Shown: one piece after another, positions 35,576 to 42,622 of the stretch
How the letters are laid out: each line of letters begins with the position of its first letter
Position numbering within the stretch: position 1 is the stretch's first letter
Assembly (NCBI GenBank): GCA_009773755.1
Contig: WSZJ01000006.1
Coordinates: 1-43,131 of the forward strand
DNA length: 43,131 nucleotides
Source of the DNA: Planctomycetota bacterium
Lineage (GTDB): Bacteria; Planctomycetota; MHYJ01; WSZJ01
Reading direction: 5' to 3'
Translations under genes and position numbers: made by a program
Notes under the pieces: generated by a model
What the model was told of the DNA's origin: nothing
The model's database searches: none
What the model saw: only the letters and a program-made list of their open reading frames with translations

Positions 35576-36136
35576 GCGCCTTGTCGATCGAACGCTCGCT
35601 CGCTCGTGACGGAGGAGCGTCGTCTCGTGGGCGGTTGGGGCCTGGAGCTCGAGCCCGAGGTGACGCGCAAGGAAATCAGACAGGCCCTGCGCGTCGGTCA
35701 GCGCAAACATGGGCAGGCCGGTCGAAGCGGCCGGCGTACGGGCGACGGCGGCGATAGGGGCCGGGTCCCCGTCCGTGACGGACGGAAGTTCCGAGGCGCC
35801 GAAGACACGGACCCGCGGAATTGGAGCCTCCCGGAATCCCTCCACGATCGCCACGTCGATGCCGGACGGAAACGCTTCCTGCGCAATGCGCACCGGATCC
35901 GCTTCAGCCACCCGGCGTCGTACTGCCCATTCCCCCGGGCCGACGACCGCGACGGCGGCGGCACCGCCTTCCCAGAACCGGGAAGAGTCCTTCCCATCGC
36001 GGTCAAGCTGGTATCCCTTGGAGCAGTGCTTGACCACCCCGACGCGAAGCCCACGCGACGTCCAGAGCCGCACGAGGCGCTCGATCATCCAGGTTTTGCC
36101 CGAATCGGAAGGGCCGTAGAACGCGATCAGTTTCAT
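35567..36136 (-). CDS. mobB: Molybdopterin-guanine dinucleotide biosynthesis adaptor MobB
   Basis: This 189-residue P-loop protein has Walker A GPSDSGKT at 9-16, the VGVVKHCSKGYQLDRDGKDS segment typical of MobB, the RFWEGGA motif and the VAIVEGFREAPIPRVRV segment. It assists MobA in attaching GMP to molybdopterin, making the bis-MGD cofactor that an NxrA-type enzyme needs. It sits about 2 kb from the nxr operon. It is transcribed on the minus strand after two universal stress genes, with a 140-nt gap. The C-terminal tail is longer than usual. Confidence 0.88.
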   Translation of the reverse strand: MKLIAFYGPSDSGKTWMIERLVRLWTSRGLRVGVVKHCSKGYQLDRDGKDSSRFWEGGAAAVAVVGPGEWAVRRRVAEADPVRIAQEAFPSGIDVAIVEGFREAPIPRVRVFGASELPSVTDGDPAPIAAVARTPAASTGLPMFALTDAQGLSDFLARHLGLELQAPTAHETTLLRHERASVRSTRRSG

Positions 36137-36276
36137 GGGGCTTTCTCCTGAATCGGCCTCAGGGGGAATGCGAATCGAATGCCGGACCGAAATGGCGAGC
36201 CGCGCGGGGGAGGAGGCCCCTGGGACGTGGGATCCCCCGCTCCCGGGGGGAATTCCGCGTCATTGGCCGGTAGAAG

Positions 36277-37116
36277 TCACCTCGCTCCGCGGCAAACGAG
36301 CACCGGGACGCCCGCGGTGCGCAGCAGCTTTTCCGCGACGCTTCCCAGCACCGCCCGCGCGATCCCCGTGCGGCCATGCGTAGAGCAGGCGATGAGGTCG
36401 GCCTTGCGCTGCCCCACGGCGTCCACGATCTCCTCCGCCGCATCGCCGGTCCGGATCAGCGTCTCGCAGGCGACGTCCTCCTCCTCCAGGCGCTCTTTTG
36501 CCGCGGCGACGACCCGCTCGGCGTGGGCGACCGTTTCGCCTTGCGCGGGCTTCGGCGGAAGCACGTGAATGAGCGTCACCTCTGCCCGGAACGCCTTCGC
36601 AAGCTCCGCCACGCGCGGCGCGATTGCGAGCGCGAGTGGGCTTCCGTCCACCGGCACGAGAATCCGCTTCACGGAAAAGGCGGTCCCCGCACCCTTCCCC
36701 TCCGCCGTGCGAACCAGCAGCACCGGCACCGGGCTGTGCCTCAGAACGCTTTCGGCGACGCTTCCGAAAGCCAGCCGCGCGAGACCGGTCCGCCCGTGCG
36801 TCGCCATCGCGATCATCCCGTTCGACTTCTCCGCCGCCGCCGCGACGATCGCTTCGGCCGCCGGCCCTGGCTTCACCACCCCCTTGCACCTCACTCCCTT
36901 CTCAGACAGCCTCCTGGCCACGGCACGGACGTAATCCTGCGACTCCGCACGCGCGTCATCACCGCGGCGCGGGTCCATCGACGCGGCCAGCGGCGGCTCG
37001 GAGACGTGCAGCAGAACGACGTCGGTGTCGGGCCGGACGAGCAACGGCATGAAGCGATCCAGGACCGACTCCGCGGACGGGGACGCGTCGAGCGGGATGA
37101 GGATGTGTTTCAGCAT
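36277..37116 (-). CDS. Universal stress protein, two UspA domains
   Basis: This 279-residue protein has tandem UspA domains. Domain 1 starts MLKHILIPLDASPSAE and ends with the ATP-binding type motif ATHGRTGLARLAFGSVAESV. Domain 2 starts VKRILVPVDGSPLA and ends with STHGRTGIARAVLGSVAEKL. The G-x2-G-x9-G-S pattern is intact in both, suggesting nucleotide binding. It begins 3 nt after the preceding Usp gene, so the two form an operon. Usp proteins of this type often accompany anaerobic or stress regulons; the exact role is unknown. Confidence 0.88.
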   Translation of the reverse strand: MLKHILIPLDASPSAESVLDRFMPLLVRPDTDVVLLHVSEPPLAASMDPRRGDDARAESQDYVRAVARRLSEKGVRCKGVVKPGPAAEAIVAAAAEKSNGMIAMATHGRTGLARLAFGSVAESVLRHSPVPVLLVRTAEGKGAGTAFSVKRILVPVDGSPLALAIAPRVAELAKAFRAEVTLIHVLPPKPAQGETVAHAERVVAAAKERLEEEDVACETLIRTGDAAEEIVDAVGQRKADLIACSTHGRTGIARAVLGSVAEKLLRTAGVPVLVCRGAR

Positions 37117-37119
37117 GGC

Positions 37120-38022
37120 CTACACCACCACGACGTTTCGCGCCCCCAGCGGCCGCTTCCCGTTCTTCCAGAGCGCGCGTGAAGCGCGTATGACCAGCAC
37201 CGGCGTGGGTCCGTGGCGCACGACCTTGTCGGTGACGCCGCCCAGGATCCAGCGCTCGACGCCGCCGGCGCCCCGCGTCGACATGACGATCACCCCGCAC
37301 CCTTTCCGGAGCGCGTAATCCACGATCGCTTCCGCGGGGCTGTCGTTCTTCTCGACGGACTGCACCACGTTGACGCCTCGGGCGACGAGGCCGGAAGCGG
37401 CGTCCTTGAGGTCGCTTTCTGCAAGGTCTCGCATCGCGACGGTCGCGTTCCTAGCGACGACGCGAACGATGTGGATGCGCGTCCCGCCGTCGGCAAACTG
37501 CTTGAGCTCCCGAAGGGCCTGCCCGGCGACGGGAGAGCCGTCGAGGGAGACCATGGCGTCGCGGAACATCCGGAGCGCGGCGGCTTCGGCCGTCGCCCGG
37601 GTCCGCTTCATCGGCGGATGAATGGCCAGCACAGGCTTGGCTGCGAGCCGGATGATCTTGTCGGCGACGCTTCCCATGACCCAGCGCTGGACGCCGCCGC
37701 GGCCGTGAGTCGTCATGACGATCAGGTCAGCCTTGGTCGCGGCGCGCTTGATTTCCTCAACGGGGAATCCGATTCGGACTTCGGCATCGAGAGGCACTTC
37801 CGCGCCTCCGTAGGCCTTGATCAACCGGTCGACCTCCCCCTGGGCGAGCTTCCGGGCCGAGGCCTGAATGGACACCGGGATGTCTGTCACGATGAGGGAC
37901 TCGGGCATGGCCCGGAGGAGCCGTACGCGGCCCTTGGCGCGACGGGCTATTTCGAGGGCGAAGGGGATCGCGTACTCGGAGAGGCTGGAGCCGTCGACAG
38001 GGACGAGGATGTTGCGATACAT
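37120..38022 (-). CDS. Universal stress protein, two UspA domains
   Basis: This 300-residue tandem Usp starts at ATG 38022 (MYRNILVPVDGSSLSE), chosen for the GGAGG site about 9 nt upstream; an in-frame ATG at 38070 has none. Domain 1 ends TTHGRGGVQRWVMGSVADKI, and domain 2 ends STRGAGGVERWILGGVTDKV, where the nucleotide-loop pattern is G-x2-G-x9-G-G rather than G-S, so domain 2 may bind nucleotide poorly. It is the first gene of the two-gene Usp operon. A sigma-54-like site lies at 38066-38081 on the minus strand. Confidence 0.87.
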   Translation of the reverse strand: MYRNILVPVDGSSLSEYAIPFALEIARRAKGRVRLLRAMPESLIVTDIPVSIQASARKLAQGEVDRLIKAYGGAEVPLDAEVRIGFPVEEIKRAATKADLIVMTTHGRGGVQRWVMGSVADKIIRLAAKPVLAIHPPMKRTRATAEAAALRMFRDAMVSLDGSPVAGQALRELKQFADGGTRIHIVRVVARNATVAMRDLAESDLKDAASGLVARGVNVVQSVEKNDSPAEAIVDYALRKGCGVIVMSTRGAGGVERWILGGVTDKVVRHGPTPVLVIRASRALWKNGKRPLGARNVVVV

Positions 38023-38065
38023 GGGGGCCTCCGGAAGGGAGTGAAGGGGATCGAGGGAAGCGGTT

Positions 38066-38081
38066 CGCAAAACCGGGGCCG
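38066..38081 (-). promoter_or_regulatory. Sigma-54-like promoter before Usp operon
   Basis: On the minus strand CGGCCCCGGTTTTGCG has GG (38079-38080) and GC (38067-38068) 10 nt apart with a TTTTGC -12 element. The predicted start of transcription is about 33 nt before the Usp ATG at 38022. Confidence 0.35.
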
Positions 38082-38200
38082 CGTCGTGTGAGGGGGAATC
38101 CGCTGACAGGACTTGCTGGAGTGTGGAAATTGTCGAGGAAGTGGGTCGATTTACGCGGCCAGGTCCGGGATGTTTCCGGCGCTCTTCGGAGCCGCCGCCA

Positions 38201-38217
38201 CGGCACGCCGCGTGCGA
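38201..38217 (+). promoter_or_regulatory. Sigma-54-like element before membrane protein gene
   Basis: CGGCACGCCGCGTGCGA keeps the GGCACG -24 element and the GC of the -12 element at the right spacing, and it is nearly identical to the element at 39802. It lies only 15 nt before the annotated ATG, so either translation starts later (for example GTG 38260) or the match is fortuitous. It is also an inverted repeat (GCACGCcGCGTGC). Confidence 0.3.
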
Positions 38218-38229
38218 TTGGGAGATCCT

Positions 38230-38742
38230 ATGAGCCTGAACTCAAGGGAGTTCTGGACGGTGTTCCACGGGATGCTCGTGGGGGCGGTCTTCCTCCTCGC
38301 GTTCGCGGGAGGGCTGGCGACGCTCTGGGGCCTGCGCGCGAAATCGCTGACTGGCGAGGAGATCGACCGGCGCCTCCGTCACCTCCGCTGGGGAACGTGC
38401 ATCATGGCGTTCATGTGCTGGGCAACCGTGATCAGCGGCACATGGATCGTCTATCCGTGGTACCGGGCGAAGTCGCCCGACAGCCCGCGGTCGCAACTGC
38501 TCGCAGACAGCGAAAAGGCGGCGTGGCACACGTTCGGGATGGAATGGAAAGAGCACGTGAGCTGGCTGTCGCCCTTCCTCATCACCGCTGCGGCCTTCCT
38601 CGTCTCAGCCTATGGGCGCGAGCTGGCGCGCCAGGACACGCTCCGCCGGACGGTGCTGGCGCTCTACGGTCTCGCGTTCTTCTCAGCCGCCATCGGCGGA
38701 CTCCTGGGAGCCTTTATCAACAAGGTCGCCCCCATCGCGTGA
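38230..38742 (+). CDS. Four-helix membrane protein with conserved-looking histidines
   Basis: This 170-residue integral membrane protein has four hydrophobic helices (VFHGMLVGAVFLLAFAGGLA, TCIMAFMCWATVISGTWIVY, LSPFLITAAAFLVSAYG and VLALYGLAFFSAAIGGLLG). Histidines lie at or near helix ends (FHG, RHLRW, AWHTF, KEHVSW), so a b-type heme protein is conceivable. I do not recognise the family. A GGGAG site precedes ATG 38230; an in-frame GTG at 38260 is an alternative. It is paired with the following small membrane gene 8 nt downstream. Confidence 0.7.
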   Translation: MSLNSREFWTVFHGMLVGAVFLLAFAGGLATLWGLRAKSLTGEEIDRRLRHLRWGTCIMAFMCWATVISGTWIVYPWYRAKSPDSPRSQLLADSEKAAWHTFGMEWKEHVSWLSPFLITAAAFLVSAYGRELARQDTLRRTVLALYGLAFFSAAIGGLLGAFINKVAPIA

Positions 38743-38750
38743 GGTGAATC

Positions 38751-39089
38751 ATGGCCGTCATTGCAGACGCGGACAGGCCGACCGGCGCCGCGATGGCGTG
38801 CCTGCTGGCCACGGGGATCGGCTGTGCCGTGCTGGGGAGCGCCGTCATCGGCTGCGAAGCGTTTCCCTCCTTCAAGCAGGCGATGGACTGGTGGACGCCC
38901 GCGGGGCCGCTGTCAGGCAAGTCGAGCGTCGCCACGATTGTCTGGCTCGCGTCCTGGGCGGCGCTTCACCTGGCGTGGCGTCGGCGCCAGGTCTCGGCCG
39001 TGAAAGTCACCACCGCTTCGGCGATCCTCACGTTCCTGGGTTTCGCGGGCACGTTTCCGCCGGTGTTCGAGGCGTTTGCGAAACACTGA
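38751..39089 (+). CDS. Small three-helix membrane protein
   Basis: This 112-residue protein has hydrophobic segments at about 13-35 (AMACLLATGIGCAVLGSAVIG), 60-76 (ATIVWLASWAALHLAW) and 86-104 (ASAILTFLGFAGTFPPVF). The HLAWRRRQV segment is a cytoplasmic boundary. No enzymatic motif is seen. It directly follows the four-helix protein and is probably its partner in one membrane unit. Function is unknown. Confidence 0.7.
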   Translation: MAVIADADRPTGAAMACLLATGIGCAVLGSAVIGCEAFPSFKQAMDWWTPAGPLSGKSSVATIVWLASWAALHLAWRRRQVSAVKVTTASAILTFLGFAGTFPPVFEAFAKH

Positions 39090-39103
39090 CCGATCCTCTC
39101 CGT

Positions 39104-39655
39104 CTACGCGACCAGCCGCTCGGCTGCTCTTCCGATGCCCCAGGCGAGAGCTCCGGCGGCGGTTCCGATGAGGAGCATCTCCGCCCCGGAGCGCCACCAG
39201 GGTCTCGACGTGACGAGCGTGCGGGCCGCGCCGACGGTGAAGAGCGTAGCAGCGGCGCAAAGCGTCGCGATGACGAACGGGTTGGGCAGATTTGCGACGT
39301 AGGCGACGAGCGGGACGGCGCCCGCGACCACGAAGGCGAAAAACGTCGCCAGCGCATGGCGCACGGGGAAAGGCTCGAAGGGATCGCGTCCCTCCGCGGA
39401 TCGCGCCGCGTCTTCGGATCGGCTGGCCAGGTAGCTGCTGGCCCCCATGGAGAATCCATCGGCGATCAGATTCGCGAGGCCCAGGATGATGACGATTCCG
39501 CCGGGCAGTCGCGCGCCCGCCACGCCGGCCACCACGGCAAAAGTCGTGATGATCCCGTCGTTTGCCCCGTAGACGAGGTCCCGGAGGTAGTGCCGGGCAA
39601 TTCCGGTGAGCGTCCGGGGCGAATGGTCCTCGAAGTGCTCTCTCGCCGTCGGCAT
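39104..39655 (-). CDS. VIT/CCC1-family Fe(II)/Mn(II) transporter-like membrane protein
   Basis: This 183-residue protein has the VIT signature RDLVYGANDGIITTFAVVAG (about 25-44), ILGLANLIADGFSMGASSYLASRSE (about 57-81), and three more helices to the C-terminus. Family members export iron or manganese to a compartment or outside. The ATG at 39655 was chosen at the beginning of family similarity; no strong ribosome site is seen. A long upstream open frame on this strand is the antisense of the next Usp gene. The gene is convergent with the 38.7 kb membrane gene. Confidence 0.82.
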   Translation of the reverse strand: MPTAREHFEDHSPRTLTGIARHYLRDLVYGANDGIITTFAVVAGVAGARLPGGIVIILGLANLIADGFSMGASSYLASRSEDAARSAEGRDPFEPFPVRHALATFFAFVVAGAVPLVAYVANLPNPFVIATLCAAATLFTVGAARTLVTSRPWWRSGAEMLLIGTAAGALAWGIGRAAERLVA

Positions 39656-39801
39656 GAATTGCACCACGTCCGCAAATGAAAGGCCGACGCAAAGCAACGT
39701 CGGTTCGCGCAGAAGGCCGCTCGTGAGCGCGAATTTCCGCAGAAGTACGCATTTTCCGGGACCGCCGGTCGGTTCTTCCGGCACGTTCCCCGGAATCCTT
39801 G

Positions 39802-39817
39802 CGGCACGCGGCGTGCG
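39802..39817 (+). promoter_or_regulatory. Sigma-54-like promoter before Usp gene
   Basis: GCGGCACGCGGCGTGCGA has GG at 39803-39804 and GC at 39815-39816, 10 nt apart, with a perfect GGCACG -24 element. Predicted transcription starts about 29 nt before the Usp ATG at 39857. It also forms the inverted repeat GCACGCgGCGTGC. Confidence 0.42.
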
Positions 39818-39856
39818 AAAGGAAGATCTTCGAAAACTCGAAACGCGAGGGACCCC

Positions 39857-40711
39857 ATGCTTCTGGATCACATCCTTGTTCCGCTCGACGGCTCCGAAGT
39901 CTCCGAAGCCATCCTCGGCCAGGTCTGCCGCATCCTTCGCCTCAAGGACTCGACCGTGACGCTGGTCGAGGCCGTCCCGGTCCCGGTCCAGCCGGGAGTG
40001 GAGTACGCGCCGCTGGTGGCGGACCTGAAGTCCGAAGCGGAGAAGTACATCGCCGCCCTGAAGAAGCAGCTGGAACGCGAAGGTGTCAAGGCCCACGGCC
40101 TTGTCAAGGTCGGCGGAGAGGCGACGACGATTCTGGAAGCGGCGAAGGACCAGAAGGCGACGCTCATCGCTATGGCGACCCACGGGCGCACGGGCCTCTC
40201 GAGGTTCGTGCTGGGAAGCGTCGCGGAGAAGGTCACGCGGGCGAGCGAAACGCCGGTTCTGCTGGTCCGCTCGTTCAAGGACGCTGAAGTCGGCGCCGAC
40301 CGCTCGCCGGTCCAGGAGATTCCCTTCAGGAAAATCCTCGTTCCGGTGGACGGAAGCGAGAAGTCGCTCGCGGTCATCCCGCACGTCCGGGAGCTGGCGC
40401 GGGCGATGAAGGCGAGCGTGATCGTGCTCGGCGTCGTGGAGCCCACGTTCGAAGGCAGGGCGGGCGAAGGCGACCCGCTGGTGCGCATCGCGGTGAAAGA
40501 CCTGGCCGCCGCGGACATCCCGGTGGACCCGATCGTGCGCCTCGGCGACCCGGCCTCCGAGATCCTCGATGCCACCAAACGGCACGGCGTCGACCTGCTG
40601 GCGATGAGCACGCACGGACGCAGCGGGCCGTCGCGATGGGTCATGGGAAGCGTGACGGAGAAGGTGTTGCGGGCGGCGACGGTGCCGATGCTGGTCGTGC
40701 GATCGAAGTAG
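39857..40711 (+). CDS. Universal stress protein, two UspA domains
   Basis: This 284-residue tandem UspA protein has domain 1 MLLDHILVPLDGSEVSEAIL to ATHGRTGLSRFVLGSVAEKV and domain 2 FRKILVPVDGSEKSLAVI to STHGRSGPSRWVMGSVTEKV. Both G-x2-G-x9-G-S loops are intact. It is transcribed alone on the plus strand between VIT and the globin kinase and has its own sigma-54-like element. It is the third two-domain Usp within 5 kb, suggesting a stress or starvation island. Confidence 0.88.
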   Translation: MLLDHILVPLDGSEVSEAILGQVCRILRLKDSTVTLVEAVPVPVQPGVEYAPLVADLKSEAEKYIAALKKQLEREGVKAHGLVKVGGEATTILEAAKDQKATLIAMATHGRTGLSRFVLGSVAEKVTRASETPVLLVRSFKDAEVGADRSPVQEIPFRKILVPVDGSEKSLAVIPHVRELARAMKASVIVLGVVEPTFEGRAGEGDPLVRIAVKDLAAADIPVDPIVRLGDPASEILDATKRHGVDLLAMSTHGRSGPSRWVMGSVTEKVLRAATVPMLVVRSK

Positions 40712-40714
40712 GAA

Positions 40715-41992
40715 TTACGGTTCCGGCCGGCCAATCGAAATCCGGAACGCGGTCCCCTTCGTCCCGTCGCTCTCAACGACGATCCGCCCCCCCAGCGCAT
40801 CGACCGCGGAACGGCAGAAGGCAAGCCCCAGCCCCGTGTCCACGCGCAGGCCGGCGGCGCGAAGCGAGGAGGCGCCGAATCGCTCGAAGAGCAGCGGCTG
40901 GACGTCCGGAGGGATGCCGGGCCCGTCGTCGGAGATAACGAACTCGCCGCGGCCCTCGCCCGAGGACGTCACGCAGATTGAGATTTTCGTGCCGCGCGGC
41001 GTGTGCCGGAGCGCGTTGCGGATCAGGTTGTAGAAGATGCGCTTCAGCAACGACTGGTCGGAGCGTACGTTTACGGGGGACGCCGCTTCGATGCGGATCG
41101 GCCTCCCCTCCTGCTTCGCGTGCAAGTCGAACGCCGCAACGCTCCGCTTCGCCAGTTCGGCGAGATCCAGCTCCTCCAGGTAAACCTCCAGCTTGCCGGA
41201 CTCCGCGCGACTGACCTGCAGGACGTTCATGACCATTTCCCCGAGGTCGTCGCAGCGCCGAAGCGCCTCCTCGAGCGCTTCGCGCTCTGCCGCGGTCACG
41301 GCGTCCTTCCGGGAAGCAAAATGTTCCAGGAAGGCGCGGATGCCGGCCAGCGGATTCTGGAGGTCGTGGACGATCATGTCGGTGAGCGTCTGCTTGGCGG
41401 ACTGGAGGCGTATGAGCTCGGCATTGCGCTGTTCGAGCCGGCCGCGGGCCCGCTCGATGTAGGCGTCGATGGCGAGACCCACGTCGAGCGTGACGATCTT
41501 GGAGAGCGCGGAGATCGTCGGGAAAAGGCGATCGTCGCCCGGCGGCAAGGCCTGGCGGAGAACGTCGCGCACGATCTGGAGGTACGTTTGATACGCGCCG
41601 ATGTACCACTCGGGCGCCAGGCCGACGCGTTCGTGCGTGTCGCCGACGCGAAGGCGATCCTGGAAGTACTCCATCCCGTAGTCGCCGGCCGTGAGGCGCT
41701 GAAAATAGGCGCGCTGAAGCGCCTTCAGGCGGTCGATCAACCCGGGCGCTTCAAGCATCCGGCGGATGTGCTCCTGCGAGAGCAGGTAGGCATAGAAGCG
41801 TTCGATGACGGCTTCGGCGCTTCCCGCGAGGAGCGGGTGGGCTTCACGGAGAAGCCGTTCGTCCTCGGCGGTGATACCGAGGTAGGCCTTGCGCCGGGCG
41901 ATGTCGTCGGGGGTCAGGTGAAGCAGGGGGACACACGATTCCGGGGACGGTTTCCGATCTCCTTCGCGATCAATCACATGGAACTTGTTCAT
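40715..41992 (-). CDS. Globin-coupled sensor histidine kinase
   Basis: This 425-residue soluble kinase has a protoglobin-type sensor domain (about 25-185): ITAEDERLLREAHPLLAG, FYAYLLSQEHIRRML and the proximal-heme segment VGDTHERVGLAPEWYIGAYQ with H120 as the likely iron ligand. HisKA follows, with H209 in MIVHDLQNPLAGIRA. The HATPase has N-box RIFYNLIRNALRHTP, G1 DDGPGIPP and G2 DTGLGLAFC. It should sense a diatomic gas (O2 or NO) through heme. No response regulator is adjacent. In a genome that may produce both NO and O2 this is a natural sensor. It converges on the Usp gene with a 3-nt gap. Confidence 0.87.
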   Translation of the reverse strand: MNKFHVIDREGDRKPSPESCVPLLHLTPDDIARRKAYLGITAEDERLLREAHPLLAGSAEAVIERFYAYLLSQEHIRRMLEAPGLIDRLKALQRAYFQRLTAGDYGMEYFQDRLRVGDTHERVGLAPEWYIGAYQTYLQIVRDVLRQALPPGDDRLFPTISALSKIVTLDVGLAIDAYIERARGRLEQRNAELIRLQSAKQTLTDMIVHDLQNPLAGIRAFLEHFASRKDAVTAAEREALEEALRRCDDLGEMVMNVLQVSRAESGKLEVYLEELDLAELAKRSVAAFDLHAKQEGRPIRIEAASPVNVRSDQSLLKRIFYNLIRNALRHTPRGTKISICVTSSGEGRGEFVISDDGPGIPPDVQPLLFERFGASSLRAAGLRVDTGLGLAFCRSAVDALGGRIVVESDGTKGTAFRISIGRPEP

Positions 41993-42193
41993 GCTGCCTC
42001 AGCAGGCGACTGCGGGCAAGCCTTGCAATTCGCGGAAGTTCCTGCACGGGCGGATTTCGGCCGGCATTCAGCGCAGATTTGCCGGAGTACCGTTTTCCGC
42101 ACGTTGTCCCCCGGGCCGGCGAGACGACGAGGAATTCGGCTCGGATCCGGGGAAATTCCCATGAACCCCGGACGCGCTGCGCGGCTGCGGACA

Positions 42194-42209
42194 TGGCCTT
42201 CGGTTTGCA
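42194..42209 (+). promoter_or_regulatory. Sigma-54-like promoter before HPF gene
   Basis: TGGCCTTCGGTTTGCA matches TGGCACG-N4-TTGCA closely (GG 42195-42196, GC 42207-42208). Transcription would begin about 25 nt before the HPF ATG, leaving the GGGAG ribosome site in the leader. The surrounding 41993-42244 region shows no gene. Confidence 0.48.
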
Positions 42210-42244
42210 ATCCTGAGCAGGGGAACAACGAATGGGAGCCTTAG

Positions 42245-42610
42245 ATGCCGCCGATTACCAGGATTGTCGAGCGACGGTTTGAGATCCCGGACTCCGTTCG
42301 CCGGAAAATCGAGCAGCGGATCGAAAAGCTCGACGAGTTCTTCGACCGGATCGGCCACTGCGTGGTGACCGTGGTGGGCCCCGGGGCTCACCACAGGAAG
42401 TCGCGGAAGTCCGTCCACATCGCGATTTCGGTACCGAAGAGCCGGATCGTGGTGAATCACGGCGGCGACATCTCACTCGAGATCGCGGTGCGCGAGGCGT
42501 TCGGCAAGGCGGACCGGCAGCTTGAGGATTACGCGCGGCGCCTGCGGGGAGACGTGAAACGCGCGGTGGGATCCGGACGGAAGGGCCTCGGGAGAGTTCG
42601 CACGAAGTAA
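42245..42610 (+). CDS. hpf: Ribosome hibernation promoting factor/RaiA-like (short form)
   Basis: This 121-residue protein of the HPF/YfiA family has the pattern ERRFEIPDSVRRKIEQRIEK with LDEFFDRIGHCVVTVVGP, then VHIAISVPKSRIVVNH and REAFGKADRQLEDYARR. The tail is basic (GSGRKGLGRVRTK), as expected for ribosome binding. It lacks the C-terminal dimerisation domain of long HPF. It would inactivate ribosomes during starvation or stress. It is followed 12 nt later by a phosphoribosyltransferase gene with a GGGAGG site, so the two are co-transcribed. Confidence 0.8.
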   Translation: MPPITRIVERRFEIPDSVRRKIEQRIEKLDEFFDRIGHCVVTVVGPGAHHRKSRKSVHIAISVPKSRIVVNHGGDISLEIAVREAFGKADRQLEDYARRLRGDVKRAVGSGRKGLGRVRTK

Positions 42611-42622
42611 CGGGAGGCGGCA

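Noticed and set aside
39104..40615. A 503-codon minus-strand frame joining the VIT protein to an N-terminal extension
   Set aside because: The first ~320 residues are antisense to the Usp gene at 39857-40711; VIT similarity begins at the ATG at 39655.
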